Part shown: in pieces, positions 34,537 to 43,606 of the stretch
Layout: each line of letters begins with the position of its first letter
How positions within the stretch are numbered: position 1 is the first letter of the stretch
NCBI GenBank assembly: GCA_018238625.1
Contig: JABCSY010000013.1
Coordinates: 1-57,099, forward strand
Source of the DNA: Promethearchaeota archaeon
GTDB lineage: Archaea > Asgardarchaeota > Lokiarchaeia > Sigyniarchaeales > SOKP01
Direction of reading: 5' to 3'
DNA length: 57,099 nt
Position numbers and translations under genes: made by a program
The notes under the pieces: model-generated
What the model was told of the DNA's origin: nothing
The model's database searches: none
The model's input: only the letters and a program-made list of their open reading frames with translations

Positions 34537-34890
34537 ATGTCAAAAGTAAAGAAAAAACCTACTGGGCTACATGGGGGCTTATCCGAAGAAGAAGTAAAAT
34601 TCGAAAAAATTATGCACTTTTCAGGTTGGATATTTTTAATTGCTCTAACTTTATTAATGGGAACATTTGTTATTTTCGATTCTGTATTAGGGTTAATTGA
34701 ATTAGAATTAAATGCATCAACATTTACGTTAATGATTTTTTTCGGGACTAATTCTGCAATTAATTTTGGATTAGCTACAAGGATAAAAAAAAATAGAGAT
34801 CAAAAAAGGATATTGTACTTTGATTGGTTAATGGGTGAATTCCTACTTAGCATAATTGCTATTATTGCTGTAGCTGTTTACCAATGGTAA
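34537..34890 (+). CDS. small hypothetical membrane protein (117 residues, about 3 membrane segments)
   Basis: Not recognised. A charged N-terminus (KVKKKPTG) precedes hydrophobic stretches near 28-50, 58-78 and 96-116. It follows NAC on the same strand. Nothing points to a specific role. Confidence 0.5.
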   Translation: MSKVKKKPTGLHGGLSEEEVKFEKIMHFSGWIFLIALTLLMGTFVIFDSVLGLIELELNASTFTLMIFFGTNSAINFGLATRIKKNRDQKRILYFDWLMGEFLLSIIAIIAVAVYQW

Positions 34891-34920
34891 TCATCTTTAA
34901 TTACATTTCGATTACCAACT

Positions 34921-35250
34921 TTATTTATAATCTTCTCTTGCTGGACTAAATACATCAATAACATCCGTATCTTCCAATATTATCGCACCGTGTTTTTCGT
35001 TAGAATCAAAAACATAACTATCTCCTTCTTTTGCTATGAATTCTCCATTTTCAGTAATAAATTTTAATTTACCATTTAACACATATCCAATTTGATGTTC
35101 TTTATGTGAATGCAAGGGAATTTGTGAGCCTTTAATTAGATTAAAATAGCATAACATTACATTCTTGTTATAGGTTAAAGTTTTTCTATATATTCCGTGT
35201 AATATTTCTATTGAATCAACAGAATTTTTGCTTACGGGGTTTTTTCTCAT
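34921..35250 (-). CDS. single-domain cupin protein
   Basis: A 109-residue protein with both cupin motifs: 'IPLHSHKEHQIGYVLNGKLKF' region (H-x-H...E-like metal site, 50-70) and 'GDSYVFDSNEKHGA' (86-99). Small cupins bind a metal and can be isomerases, dioxygenases or sensors, so the activity is not predictable. Convergent with the membrane gene upstream. Confidence 0.8.
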   Translation of the reverse strand: MRKNPVSKNSVDSIEILHGIYRKTLTYNKNVMLCYFNLIKGSQIPLHSHKEHQIGYVLNGKLKFITENGEFIAKEGDSYVFDSNEKHGAIILEDTDVIDVFSPAREDYK

Positions 35251-35674
35251 CTAAAAAACACTTTTAATTTGATTTTATTGCTTTTTTGTTTAAATATACT
35301 CATAGTCTTTAATTTTTAAATTTTATAAAATCAATTGAAAATTACAAAATCGGTAAAGACGACATTAATTTATTTAAGGATAAAATAACGAGATTAAATA
35401 TAGCTCTTTCGAATTTTTCTGAAATGTTATAAGGATTTCTGCGGTTTGATTAACTGGTGTTTTAAAATTCAAATCAAGAGTTAATAAATTAAGTTTAAAT
35501 TGGAAAAAAAAATACATTTTTATATCAATAAAGGTAAAATATAAACGATAACAAATAATTATTAAGGGTATTGTTTCAGTTCATAGTGCCGACAAAAATG
35601 TTTGGCTTTAAACTTGATAATATACCTTTATCTCTTATTAGAACATTATAAATTAAATTTTGTGATGGATTGCT
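35251..35674. other. AT-rich intergenic region, nothing recognised
   Basis: 424 bp between the cupin gene and nrdD. No ORF, tRNA or clear hairpin with T-run was seen. It must contain the promoters of both divergent genes; tataaatt near 35649 is close to the nrdD start. A regulatory leader for ribonucleotide reductase is possible but not supported by any motif I can see. Confidence 0.4.
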
Positions 35675-37804
35675 ATGGTATTGATTCCAGAATCTGAAAC
35701 AACAGAAGTTAATAAAGGTTTAAAAAGTGGTTTTTTAAAAAGTTTATTACCAAGAGTTTCCCGAACTGAAGGTGATGTAGTTCCCTTTGATCCTCTAAAA
35801 ATAAAACAGAGTATTGTTAAAGAAACAGGGTTAAACGATAAAGTCGCTGATAGTATTACTGAATTAGCGGTTAGAAGAATCATATCCTCCGGCATAATGT
35901 TTCTTTCTGGTCCACACATTAGGGAAATTGTCTGTTCAATATTATCTGAACAACATTTTGAAGATGAACGAAAGTTATATACCAGAATAGGTATGCCGTT
36001 GATGGACTACGAAGCAATTTTAGAGAAGGGCGTGAATGAAAATGCTAATCAAGATATGAATCCTGAGAGCATCCATCATTGGGCTGCTAATAGAATATCT
36101 GACGAATATGCCCTTTTAAGAATTTTAAACTCAAAAGAAGCGCACGCTCATCTATATGGAGACATTCACGTACATATGCTCAGGTATTTTGATTTACGGC
36201 CATTTTGCCAAGAATGGGATCCTCGTATGATTCTTGAACATGGTCTTCCACCTGTCGATAGTTGGGCACATTGTAGCAAATCTGGACCTGCAGGTAGTTT
36301 GCGAGTGGCAGTTACACACTTAGCAAAATGGTTGGGAGTTATTCAAGGAGAATTTTCAGGAGGGCAAGGTTATGATTATATTACCACTTTCCTTGCCCCT
36401 TATGTACGAGGGCTTTCTCAAAAAGAAATTGAGCAATCAATGCAGTGTTTAATATTCGAAACAAATCAAATTTTTGCAGCAAGAGGTGGTCAAGTACCGT
36501 TTACATCGATTTCTTGCACTCCTACGGTTCCAGAGGGTTTATTAAATATTCCTGCTATTGGCCCTCATGGAAAAAATATTGGTTTATATGGAGATTATAA
36601 AGAAGAATGTCTTAAACTTTTTGACGCTTTAACAGAAGTTTATATAAAAGGAGATTATAACGGGAAACTATTTGCGTTTCCAAAACATGAGGTTAAAATA
36701 AAAAAAGAGTGGCTTAAAGAATTCGAACCATCTTACATTAAAATAATGGAAGAAGTAGCTACGATGGGGACTCCATATTTTCTAAATATGTGTCCAGATT
36801 GGATGCCAGACGAAATTCATAGTCAGTGTTGCAGAAAATTTCTAAGTGGTAATCAAATTATAAGTCAATGTATTGTAGATCCTGAAAAAAGGAAAAATGC
36901 TAACATATGGGAAAATTATGTTACTATTGGTTCACTTCAAAGCGTTAGTCTAAATTTACCTAGATACGCATACATGTCTAACAATGAAGACGATTACATT
37001 AGGATTTTGGATGAAAAAATGGAGCTTTCAGCTAGAATCCTAAAGAAAAAATGGGATTTAATGGAAAGGCGATTAAAAACAGGGCATCTACCCTTATGTA
37101 GTGGCAAAATTAATGGTGACCCAATTTTTAAATTGCGAGATCAAAATCTTTCAATAGGTTTTACTGGCTTGAATGAAGCCGTAAAAAGCATGACCGGTTT
37201 TGAATTGCACGAAAATGATACAGCATATAACCTTGGGAAAGAAATATTGGAATATATGGTTGCTAAATGTAATACGATGACAGAAAGGGATGGAGTTTCC
37301 TATTCACTTTGGGAGCAGCCGTCAGAGAGCTCGAGTGGGCGTTTTGCAAGACTAGATCTGAAACATTTTCCAAAGAAAGCCATTCCTCAATCTTCTGGTG
37401 AATCTGCTTATTATACAAATTCAAGTCATTTACGATATGATGCAGACATATCTTTATCTGAAAGAATTCGAAAACAGGGAGATTATCATCCTATTGTAAA
37501 CGGAGGAGTAATTACCCATATTTGGTTAGGGGAACAAAAACCGGATATTCACGCTCTTTGGGAACTCACAAAAAATATTTGTCTTAATACAAACACAGCG
37601 TATTTTGCCTATACTACAGATTTTATATACTGTCCATCCTGTCGTAAGATGTATCGAGGAAGTCAATTTAAGTGTCCTCAATGTTATTCTGAAGATGTGA
37701 AAGTATACTCAAGAGTTACTGGATATTACAGTGAAGTGAATAGATATAATTTAGGAAAAAGAGCGGAATGGGAAGCAAGAAAACGAGAAAATTTATTTAA
37801 ATAA
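35675..37804 (+). CDS. nrdD: anaerobic (class III) ribonucleoside-triphosphate reductase
   Basis: Glycyl-radical enzyme that makes deoxyribonucleotides without oxygen. Residues about 32-125 form an ATP-cone allosteric domain. The barrel has 'SGGQGYDYI', 'TSISCTPTVP' (active-site Cys region) and 'PLCSGKINGD'. The C-terminus carries the zinc site C-P-S-C...C-P-Q-C and 'RVTGYYSEVNRYN', whose Gly becomes the radical. It needs the radical-SAM activator NrdG, which is not in this window. The 709-residue length is normal. It supports an anaerobic life style. Confidence 0.94.
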   Translation: MVLIPESETTEVNKGLKSGFLKSLLPRVSRTEGDVVPFDPLKIKQSIVKETGLNDKVADSITELAVRRIISSGIMFLSGPHIREIVCSILSEQHFEDERKLYTRIGMPLMDYEAILEKGVNENANQDMNPESIHHWAANRISDEYALLRILNSKEAHAHLYGDIHVHMLRYFDLRPFCQEWDPRMILEHGLPPVDSWAHCSKSGPAGSLRVAVTHLAKWLGVIQGEFSGGQGYDYITTFLAPYVRGLSQKEIEQSMQCLIFETNQIFAARGGQVPFTSISCTPTVPEGLLNIPAIGPHGKNIGLYGDYKEECLKLFDALTEVYIKGDYNGKLFAFPKHEVKIKKEWLKEFEPSYIKIMEEVATMGTPYFLNMCPDWMPDEIHSQCCRKFLSGNQIISQCIVDPEKRKNANIWENYVTIGSLQSVSLNLPRYAYMSNNEDDYIRILDEKMELSARILKKKWDLMERRLKTGHLPLCSGKINGDPIFKLRDQNLSIGFTGLNEAVKSMTGFELHENDTAYNLGKEILEYMVAKCNTMTERDGVSYSLWEQPSESSSGRFARLDLKHFPKKAIPQSSGESAYYTNSSHLRYDADISLSERIRKQGDYHPIVNGGVITHIWLGEQKPDIHALWELTKNICLNTNTAYFAYTTDFIYCPSCRKMYRGSQFKCPQCYSEDVKVYSRVTGYYSEVNRYNLGKRAEWEARKRENLFK

Positions 37805-37850
37805 TTTTTCTTTTTTAATTTCTTATATATTTTTAATTCATACTAAATAT

Positions 37851-38168
37851 ATGAACAAAGAATTATCACTTAAAGAATTTCAACAACAAATTGACGAATG
37901 GGTCCTCAATCACGGTGGTTATTGGCCTCCTCTTTCTATGCTCGGTGCAATTATAGAAGAAGTAGGAGAACTAGCAAAAGAAGTCAACCATCTTGAAGGT
38001 TTCAAACCAAAGAAGTCTGAGGACGCAAAATTAAATATTGGTGAAGAGCTCGCAGATGTCATTTTTGCGACAATCTGTGTTGCTAACTATTACAAAATAA
38101 ATATCAATTGGGAATTAGCCAATGTTATTGAAAAATATTCAAAAAGAGATTCAAAGAGATTTTTATAG
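37851..38168 (+). CDS. MazG-like nucleotide pyrophosphohydrolase
   Basis: A 105-residue all-alpha NTP pyrophosphatase with the paired acidic motifs 'IEEVGELAKEVNH' (E-x-x-E) and 'GEELADVIFATI' (E-x-x-D) that bind magnesium. These enzymes clear non-canonical or excess (d)NTPs. Only 46 bp behind nrdD on the same strand, so probably in the same transcript and connected with dNTP pool control. Confidence 0.88.
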   Translation: MNKELSLKEFQQQIDEWVLNHGGYWPPLSMLGAIIEEVGELAKEVNHLEGFKPKKSEDAKLNIGEELADVIFATICVANYYKININWELANVIEKYSKRDSKRFL

Positions 38169-38296
38169 CAAAAAAGAAGAGAATGAATTTTTAATTGAGA
38201 AAGCCGTTTCAATTTGAAAAATTTTAATCTTTTTATGCGTTATATTTTTTAAAACATCGGTAATGATAATAACAACTATTAATTTATAATAAAAAG

Positions 38297-39472
38297 ATGC
38301 TAAAAGAAGGATTAGAGAAACAAGAAATACTTAAATTACTTGAGAAAAAGTTAGAGAAAGATCTCTCGTACGATTCAGGTTTAATTTTGGGGTCTATGTG
38401 CACAGAGCCTTTAGATTTCGCTAAGAAAATTTATGTTAAATACATTTCCAAAAATTTAGGAGATCCCGGACTATTTTTAGGGACTGCAGCCTTAGAAGAT
38501 GAATTAGTACTCGAAATTGGTGAGTTATTTGGAAATAAAAATATAATCGGAACATTTACTACTGGAGGTTCAGAATCTAATTTAATCGCCATGAGAATTG
38601 CTAAAAAATTACGCCCTGATATAATAAATCCCGAGGTTGTCGTTTCTGCTTCAGCTCATATTTCCTTCGATAAAGCAGCCGACATGTTGGGTATTAAACT
38701 TAGAAAGGTACAATTAAGAGAGAATTTTGAATTAGATTTAAACCATTTCGAATCTCTTATCAATAATAATACATGCGGAGTTGTTGGAATTGCCGGTACA
38801 ACATCACTAGGTTTAATTGACCCAATCGAAGATATGGGTAAAATAATTGAAGGAGAGAATATTTTCTACCACATTGATGCCGCTTTTGGAGGATTTGTGT
38901 TACCATTTCTAAAAAAATTAAATTATAAAATCCCTCCATGGGATTTCTCAGTACAGGCTGTAAGTTCAATTACAGCGGATCCCCATAAAATGGGTTTAGG
39001 TGTAATACCTTCTGGGGGATTTTTCGTAAAAGATGCGTCAATACTACAAAAAATAGGTTTTGAAATTCCTTATTTAGCAGGAGGTAATTTTAAGCACTTT
39101 CATATGGTTGGAACCAGACCAGGAGGTCCAATTATCGCATTTTGGGTAATACTGAAAGCTTTAGGTATTAACGGTTTTACTAAGATGGTAAAAAAATGTA
39201 TGGATAATACTAAATATTTAGTAAAAAGGATATCTGAAATTAATGGGATAAAATTAGCTGCTAACCCCGTTATGAATGTAGTAGGCATAACAACAGAGAA
39301 CGGAGAAAGCATATGTGAAATTGATGAAGCATTACGTAATAACAAGTGGATGTTAGGTAAATTTATAGATTTTAATTTAATTAGAATTGTACTAATGCCA
39401 CATGTAAAAAGAGACCATTTATCTAATTTTACTTCTGATTTAGAAAAAATAGTAAAAAAACTAAATTTATAA
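38297..39472 (+). CDS. mfnA: MfnA-type PLP decarboxylase (tyrosine/aspartate)
   Basis: A 391-residue pyridoxal-phosphate enzyme of the group II decarboxylases. 'TTGGSESNLIAMR' and 'YHIDAAFGGFVLPF' bind PLP, and 'TADPHKMGLGVIPSGG' has the Schiff-base lysine. In archaea this family decarboxylates L-aspartate to beta-alanine for coenzyme A, or L-tyrosine to tyramine for methanofuran. With panB at 42498 in the window, the aspartate reaction is more likely; this is inferred. Confidence 0.87.
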   Translation: MLKEGLEKQEILKLLEKKLEKDLSYDSGLILGSMCTEPLDFAKKIYVKYISKNLGDPGLFLGTAALEDELVLEIGELFGNKNIIGTFTTGGSESNLIAMRIAKKLRPDIINPEVVVSASAHISFDKAADMLGIKLRKVQLRENFELDLNHFESLINNNTCGVVGIAGTTSLGLIDPIEDMGKIIEGENIFYHIDAAFGGFVLPFLKKLNYKIPPWDFSVQAVSSITADPHKMGLGVIPSGGFFVKDASILQKIGFEIPYLAGGNFKHFHMVGTRPGGPIIAFWVILKALGINGFTKMVKKCMDNTKYLVKRISEINGIKLAANPVMNVVGITTENGESICEIDEALRNNKWMLGKFIDFNLIRIVLMPHVKRDHLSNFTSDLEKIVKKLNL

Positions 39473-39593
39473 TAAGTTTAGTTAAATAAAAGTTTTATAA
39501 TGTCCATCAGAAATATATTTATAAACCAAAAAGTCATTTAATAATTTATATAGATTTATTAGGGTTTAATCTCTCTTAAGAAATGAAATAGGA

Positions 39594-40484
39594 ATGGGAA
39601 AAGAAAAAAAAAAAAAACTTGGAATAAAAACAACAAGATATTTTACTAAAACTTGTACTAAATGCAAGGTTGAATACCCAAATTGGTTTACGAATTGCCC
39701 TAAATGTGGTGCTGCTTGGGATTCTGTAGAAGCGGAAAATATTACTAGTACGAAGGAAGCGCTAAAGAAAACAATAAAAATTGTTGTTAAAATTACAGAG
39801 GAAGATTTTAATAACGCATTAGAGAGAGTTAAATTAATTTTTAGCGCTGACCAAGGGCGATCTTGGTATCAAATGGAAATGGAGAACCAATTGGACTTTT
39901 TTATAGCAGAAATCACTGATGTTCCTGTTGGATCTGATATTATTTATTACATTGAAGTTATATTAATTCATGGTGAGCAAATTATCGAAAATAATGAGGG
40001 TAATTATTTTCATTATAGAGTTGGCGTACCTATCGAAGATTTAGAAAAAGATCAACAATTTTCTAAAGAAAAAATCATAAATCAAGAGAAGAAACAACTG
40101 AATAAAGCTGTAAATGAATATAACGAGGTTTTAGAAGATTTCACGATATCAAAAACACAAATCCCAAATGATCTAGTCCAAAAACCACCGAAACCACAAC
40201 CTGAATATTTTAATCCTAAATCAGAATCAAAAAACTTGCTTTTGTTGGATGCAAATTCAAAAAAGGAAATGATTAACAATTCAACTGGGATCTCTGAAAT
40301 TTTTATTAATAAACCTAGTATGCACCCATCTCAGCATCCAAAAGAATATAGTGCTGAAGATAATATTACTATCTTTGGAAAACTTCAAACTAAAATTGAT
40401 CCAGATTTAAAAATATGTCATCATTGTAATTCTAAAATAAAAAAATTATGGAGCACATGCCCAATATGTGGAAAGGATCTTTAG
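39594..40484 (+). CDS. protein with two zinc ribbons flanking a beta-sandwich domain
   Basis: Not a named family. Residues 21-45 (C-T-K-C...C-P-K-C-G) and the last 22 (C-H-H-C...C-P-I-C-G) are zinc ribbons. Between them, residues 55-145 look like an Ig/E-set beta-sandwich ('GRSWYQMEMENQLDFFIAEI', 'SDIIYYIEVILIHG'), as in carbohydrate- or protein-binding modules, and 150-265 is a charged, Pro-rich linker. No signal peptide, so it is intracellular. Such paired ribbons usually mean protein or nucleic-acid contacts. Convergent with the GTPase gene at 40510, whose C-terminus has a similar zinc ribbon. Confidence 0.65.
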   Translation: MGKEKKKKLGIKTTRYFTKTCTKCKVEYPNWFTNCPKCGAAWDSVEAENITSTKEALKKTIKIVVKITEEDFNNALERVKLIFSADQGRSWYQMEMENQLDFFIAEITDVPVGSDIIYYIEVILIHGEQIIENNEGNYFHYRVGVPIEDLEKDQQFSKEKIINQEKKQLNKAVNEYNEVLEDFTISKTQIPNDLVQKPPKPQPEYFNPKSESKNLLLLDANSKKEMINNSTGISEIFINKPSMHPSQHPKEYSAEDNITIFGKLQTKIDPDLKICHHCNSKIKKLWSTCPICGKDL

Positions 40485-40509
40485 CACATTGTTTTAAAAT
40501 AAATAAAAA

Positions 40510-42261
40510 TTACAATTTACTACCACACTTATTACAAAACGCATAATCAGAAGATAAAATTGCCCCACATTGTTCACAAACTAAGAGATCTTTAGATTTT
40601 GGCTCTGTTTTCTCTTCTTGAACAGTCTGGGTGGAAGTAAATGCTGTAAACTTACTAGGTTCGCTTTCAATATCAGCAACATTAGGTATTATTCTCAATT
40701 TAGATTTTTCTTCCTCAGATTTTTTGGTTGCACTAAATGGTATGAAGGGAGTACTTTGATCAATAGAATTTTCTTCAAATTTTTGAGTGAGTGTTTGAAA
40801 TAATGAACTTGCTTTAGGGTTCGTGTCAAAAGGAGGAGTGGGGGGGATTGATTTTGAAGTTTTATGTTCGACATGCTTTTCCTTCTTTTCTTTCTTTAAT
40901 TCTTTCATATCCTCAAGTAATTTTTCTTGCTTTTCCCGAGCTTCGATGTTTTTCTTTTCTTTTTCTTGTTTCTTTTTCTCTTTAGCAATTTTTTTCATTT
41001 CTTTTTTAGATAAAATAGTTTGAGGCATATAATCGATTAATGATTCTGATGAAGATGGTTGGGTTTTTGAAGTTTGAAAAAGTGGAGTTACGCTTGTTGG
41101 TTCTGCTTTTGGTTCCGGAACAGGCTCAAATGTCATAGAAGCAGGTTGAGGTTTTGGCGGTTCCTCTCTTTTCATTACGCGAAATGGTGTTTGAGTTGAA
41201 GAACCTACTTCTGATGTTTCAGGTTTATCCGTTTGAAATTCCTTGGGTGGAGTCGCCGGTACTGGACTGTTTGAAGAAAATGGTATTGTTGGGGGTTTAT
41301 AAACTTCACTTTCAACAGGTGAGGATTCAGGAAATATTGAAGGTCGTATTTCAGGTTCTATTTTCTTAGCTTTTTGAAGTAAAATTTCATCAGGCGTTTT
41401 AAATTCAATTTCCGTTGGTTCAGGCATTGATATTTCTGGTTCTGGTTGAGGTTCAAATGTTTGAACGGGTTCTGGAACAGGGGGAGCCTCATATTCAACC
41501 TCTGGTTCGGGTTCAAAAGATGGCATTTGTTCTGTCGCTTTTGTGGCCGTGGGTTCTGGAACAGGGGGGGCCCCATATTCAATTTCAGGTTCGAGTTCAA
41601 AAGATTGTATCGGCTCAGGAACGAGTGGCGCTAAATACGAGTCTGTGGGTTCAGAAGCAGTTTCGCTAGGTGGTGGTGGGACGTCTCCTGGTGTAAAGAC
41701 GGTTGCATTGGCGATAAATTGTTCAGGTACACCTTGTCCTATCATTAGGCAAGCAAGAATATAAAAACAATCTCCAACTCCATCACCGGTTTTAGCTGAA
41801 GTCTCCATATAATACAAGTTAAAATCTCTAGTAAAATTACCAATTTCTTCAATTGATACTGCTCTTTGATCAATCAAATCGCTTTTATTCCCAACAAGTA
41901 ATATAGGGATGTCGGCTTTGATATTAGATCTAACTTCTTCAATCCATTGAGGTAAATGTTCAAAACTTGCAGAATTAGTAAGATCAAAAACTAATACTGT
42001 ACCTAACGATCCTCGATAATACATTGGTCTTATGGAACTAAAACGCTCTTGACCGCCTGTGTCCCAAAGTTGAAGTTTACACTTAATTAGCCCTTCTGCA
42101 GTCTCTATTGCTATTGTTTTTACATGAAAATCAACTCCAATAGTCATCTTGTAATCTTCTGTAAAGAAACCCTTTGAAAATCGAAGAGTTAGAGCAGTTT
42201 TACCAACTCCACCATCTCCTACCACAATTGATTTAAAAAGATAATCATACTCTTCAACCAT
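40510..42261 (-). CDS. Rab-like small GTPase with long Pro/Glu linker, charged coil and C-terminal zinc ribbon
   Basis: A 583-residue protein. Residues 8-175 are a complete Rab-family GTPase: G1 GDGGVGKT (15-22), switch Thr40, G3 WDTGGQE (66-72; eukaryotic Rabs have DTAGQE), G4 NKSD (125-128), G5 ETSAK (153-157). Residues 190-410 are disordered, Pro/Glu rich, with three tandem units of the type 'APPVPEP...FEPEPEVEYE' (211-275). Residues about 420-470 are a Lys/Glu-rich coil. The end is a zinc ribbon (C-E-Q-C...C-N-K-C-G). There is no lipidation Cys. The ribbon resembles the one closing the neighbouring convergent protein (39594), suggesting a common partner. ATG start at 42261. Confidence 0.88.
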   Translation of the reverse strand: MVEEYDYLFKSIVVGDGGVGKTALTLRFSKGFFTEDYKMTIGVDFHVKTIAIETAEGLIKCKLQLWDTGGQERFSSIRPMYYRGSLGTVLVFDLTNSASFEHLPQWIEEVRSNIKADIPILLVGNKSDLIDQRAVSIEEIGNFTRDFNLYYMETSAKTGDGVGDCFYILACLMIGQGVPEQFIANATVFTPGDVPPPPSETASEPTDSYLAPLVPEPIQSFELEPEIEYGAPPVPEPTATKATEQMPSFEPEPEVEYEAPPVPEPVQTFEPQPEPEISMPEPTEIEFKTPDEILLQKAKKIEPEIRPSIFPESSPVESEVYKPPTIPFSSNSPVPATPPKEFQTDKPETSEVGSSTQTPFRVMKREEPPKPQPASMTFEPVPEPKAEPTSVTPLFQTSKTQPSSSESLIDYMPQTILSKKEMKKIAKEKKKQEKEKKNIEAREKQEKLLEDMKELKKEKKEKHVEHKTSKSIPPTPPFDTNPKASSLFQTLTQKFEENSIDQSTPFIPFSATKKSEEEKSKLRIIPNVADIESEPSKFTAFTSTQTVQEEKTEPKSKDLLVCEQCGAILSSDYAFCNKCGSKL

Positions 42262-42497
42262 ATCAGTCTACCAATACTATAATTAATAATTATTTCTTTA
42301 TCCTATTGTATTTAATCAAATTTCAGTGTATTATTATAATTAATAAAAATTTAATTAATTATACTTTTGGAAAAATTTCAAATATTTAGTTAAATTTGCT
42401 CTAGAATTAGTGTTGATTAATAGATTGATTAACCAAGGAATATATGGATGTAATATTCTAAACATGAATAATTAGCTCTTTTTCTAAAAAATAGATG

Positions 42498-43385
42498 TTA
42501 TTCCGATATTTTGTTAGATTCTTCCTCGATTTCAACGCTTTCAAACCATTTATTAATCTCATCCAAGTCTTGTTGCGGAAAGTCGTAAGAATGTTCTTTA
42601 TCTGGGTATAATCCCTTTTCTACCTCATTTTTATAACTTCCTAAAGCGTTTCGGACTGAGCTTCCAATATCAGCAAAGTATTTGAGAAATTTTGGCTTAA
42701 AGTCAGTAAAAAGTCCTAACATATCATTTATAACTAAAATTTGACCATCACAATAAGACCCCGCACCAATACCAATAGTAGGAACATTAACAGCTTTAGT
42801 TATTAATTTGGCAATTTGCCAAGGAATGCTTTCTAAAACTATAGAAAAAACACCCGTTTTTTCTAAATTTTTTGCATCCATTATTAACTTTTTTGCGGCT
42901 TCTACTGTTTTTCCTTGAACTAAGAAACCGCCAAATTCGTATATGGCTTGAGGAGTAAGCCCAATATGCCCCATCACTTGTATATCTGCATCAATAATAG
43001 CTTTTATCGTGGGACAAATCTTAGTCCCGCCCTCAACTTTGACGGCTTCAGCGCCCCCTTCTTGAATAAACCTTCCAGCGTTTTTCACAGCTTCTTTAAT
43101 ATCAATCTTGTACGATAAAAAAGGCATATCCGCAACTATCATAGCATTAGAAACTCCACGTGCCACTGCTTTAGTATGATGAATCATTTCATCCATCGTA
43201 ACTGATAAAGTATTCTTATACCCAAGCACTACCATGGAGAGAGAATCGCCTACGAGAATTAAGTCAATTCCGCAATCATCAACGATTTTAGCAAATGAAT
43301 AATCATATGATGTAATAGTTACTATTTTTTCCCCGCTTTTTTTTTTTTCAATAATTTTTTTAGCTGTTATTTTTTGTAGGGCCAT
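42498..43385 (-). CDS. panB: ketopantoate hydroxymethyltransferase PanB
   Basis: Transfers a one-carbon unit from methylene-tetrahydrofolate (or pterin) to ketoisovalerate, the first step to pantothenate and CoA. Motifs: 'TITSYDYSFAKIVDD', 'ILVGDSLSMVVLG', 'EAVKVEGG', 'MGHIGLTPQ', 'TIGIGAGSYCDGQ'. The frame extends to an ATG at 43436, but the start at 43385 (MALQKITAKK) matches family N-termini. Its end has an extra acidic tail ('VEIEEESNKISE'). Confidence 0.92.
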   Translation of the reverse strand: MALQKITAKKIIEKKKSGEKIVTITSYDYSFAKIVDDCGIDLILVGDSLSMVVLGYKNTLSVTMDEMIHHTKAVARGVSNAMIVADMPFLSYKIDIKEAVKNAGRFIQEGGAEAVKVEGGTKICPTIKAIIDADIQVMGHIGLTPQAIYEFGGFLVQGKTVEAAKKLIMDAKNLEKTGVFSIVLESIPWQIAKLITKAVNVPTIGIGAGSYCDGQILVINDMLGLFTDFKPKFLKYFADIGSSVRNALGSYKNEVEKGLYPDKEHSYDFPQQDLDEINKWFESVEIEEESNKISE

Positions 43386-43462
43386 ATATGAAGTAACCCC
43401 ATACTTTAAAAAAATGTTTTGTTTATTCATTAGCATTTTATTAGAAAGTATAAAAAAATTAA

Positions 43463-43533
43463 GGATAGAGGAGAGATTTGAATGGCTAATAACAACTGTA
43501 GGGGCTGTGGCTCTATCATTCTACAACTCTAAC
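43463..43533 (-). other. tRNA-like element, possibly decayed or divergent tRNA (CTA in the anticodon position)
   Basis: On the minus strand, 71 nt can be laid out as a tRNA: acceptor GTTAGAG/CTCTATC with one mismatch, a D-arm-like AATGATAGAGC, an anticodon arm ACAGC-CCCTACA-GTTGT (five pairs, one G-U) placing CTA at 34-36, and a T loop TTCAAAT. The T stem does not pair (AGCCA/CTCTC), and position 33 is C. A T-run follows at the 3' side (43452-43458 region). It may be a tRNA pseudogene. A suppressor or pyrrolysine tRNA is not supported by its shape. Confidence 0.3.
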
Positions 43534-43606
43534 AAATGAAAAATTAAAAAGGAGCAAAAAAGGTTTTATTTGATAAGATAAAGTAACAATACCTTCTTTC
43601 AAACTA

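Noticed and set aside
41154..41764. Several overlapping plus-strand ORFs of 60-85 codons
   Set aside because: They are antisense to the Pro/Glu-rich linker of the GTPase gene; low-complexity coding sequence leaves opposite frames open by chance.
43463..43533. Pyrrolysine tRNA
   Set aside because: The CTA triplet fits, but the one-base spacer, 6-bp anticodon stem and short variable loop of tRNA-Pyl are not seen, and no pyl genes are in the window.
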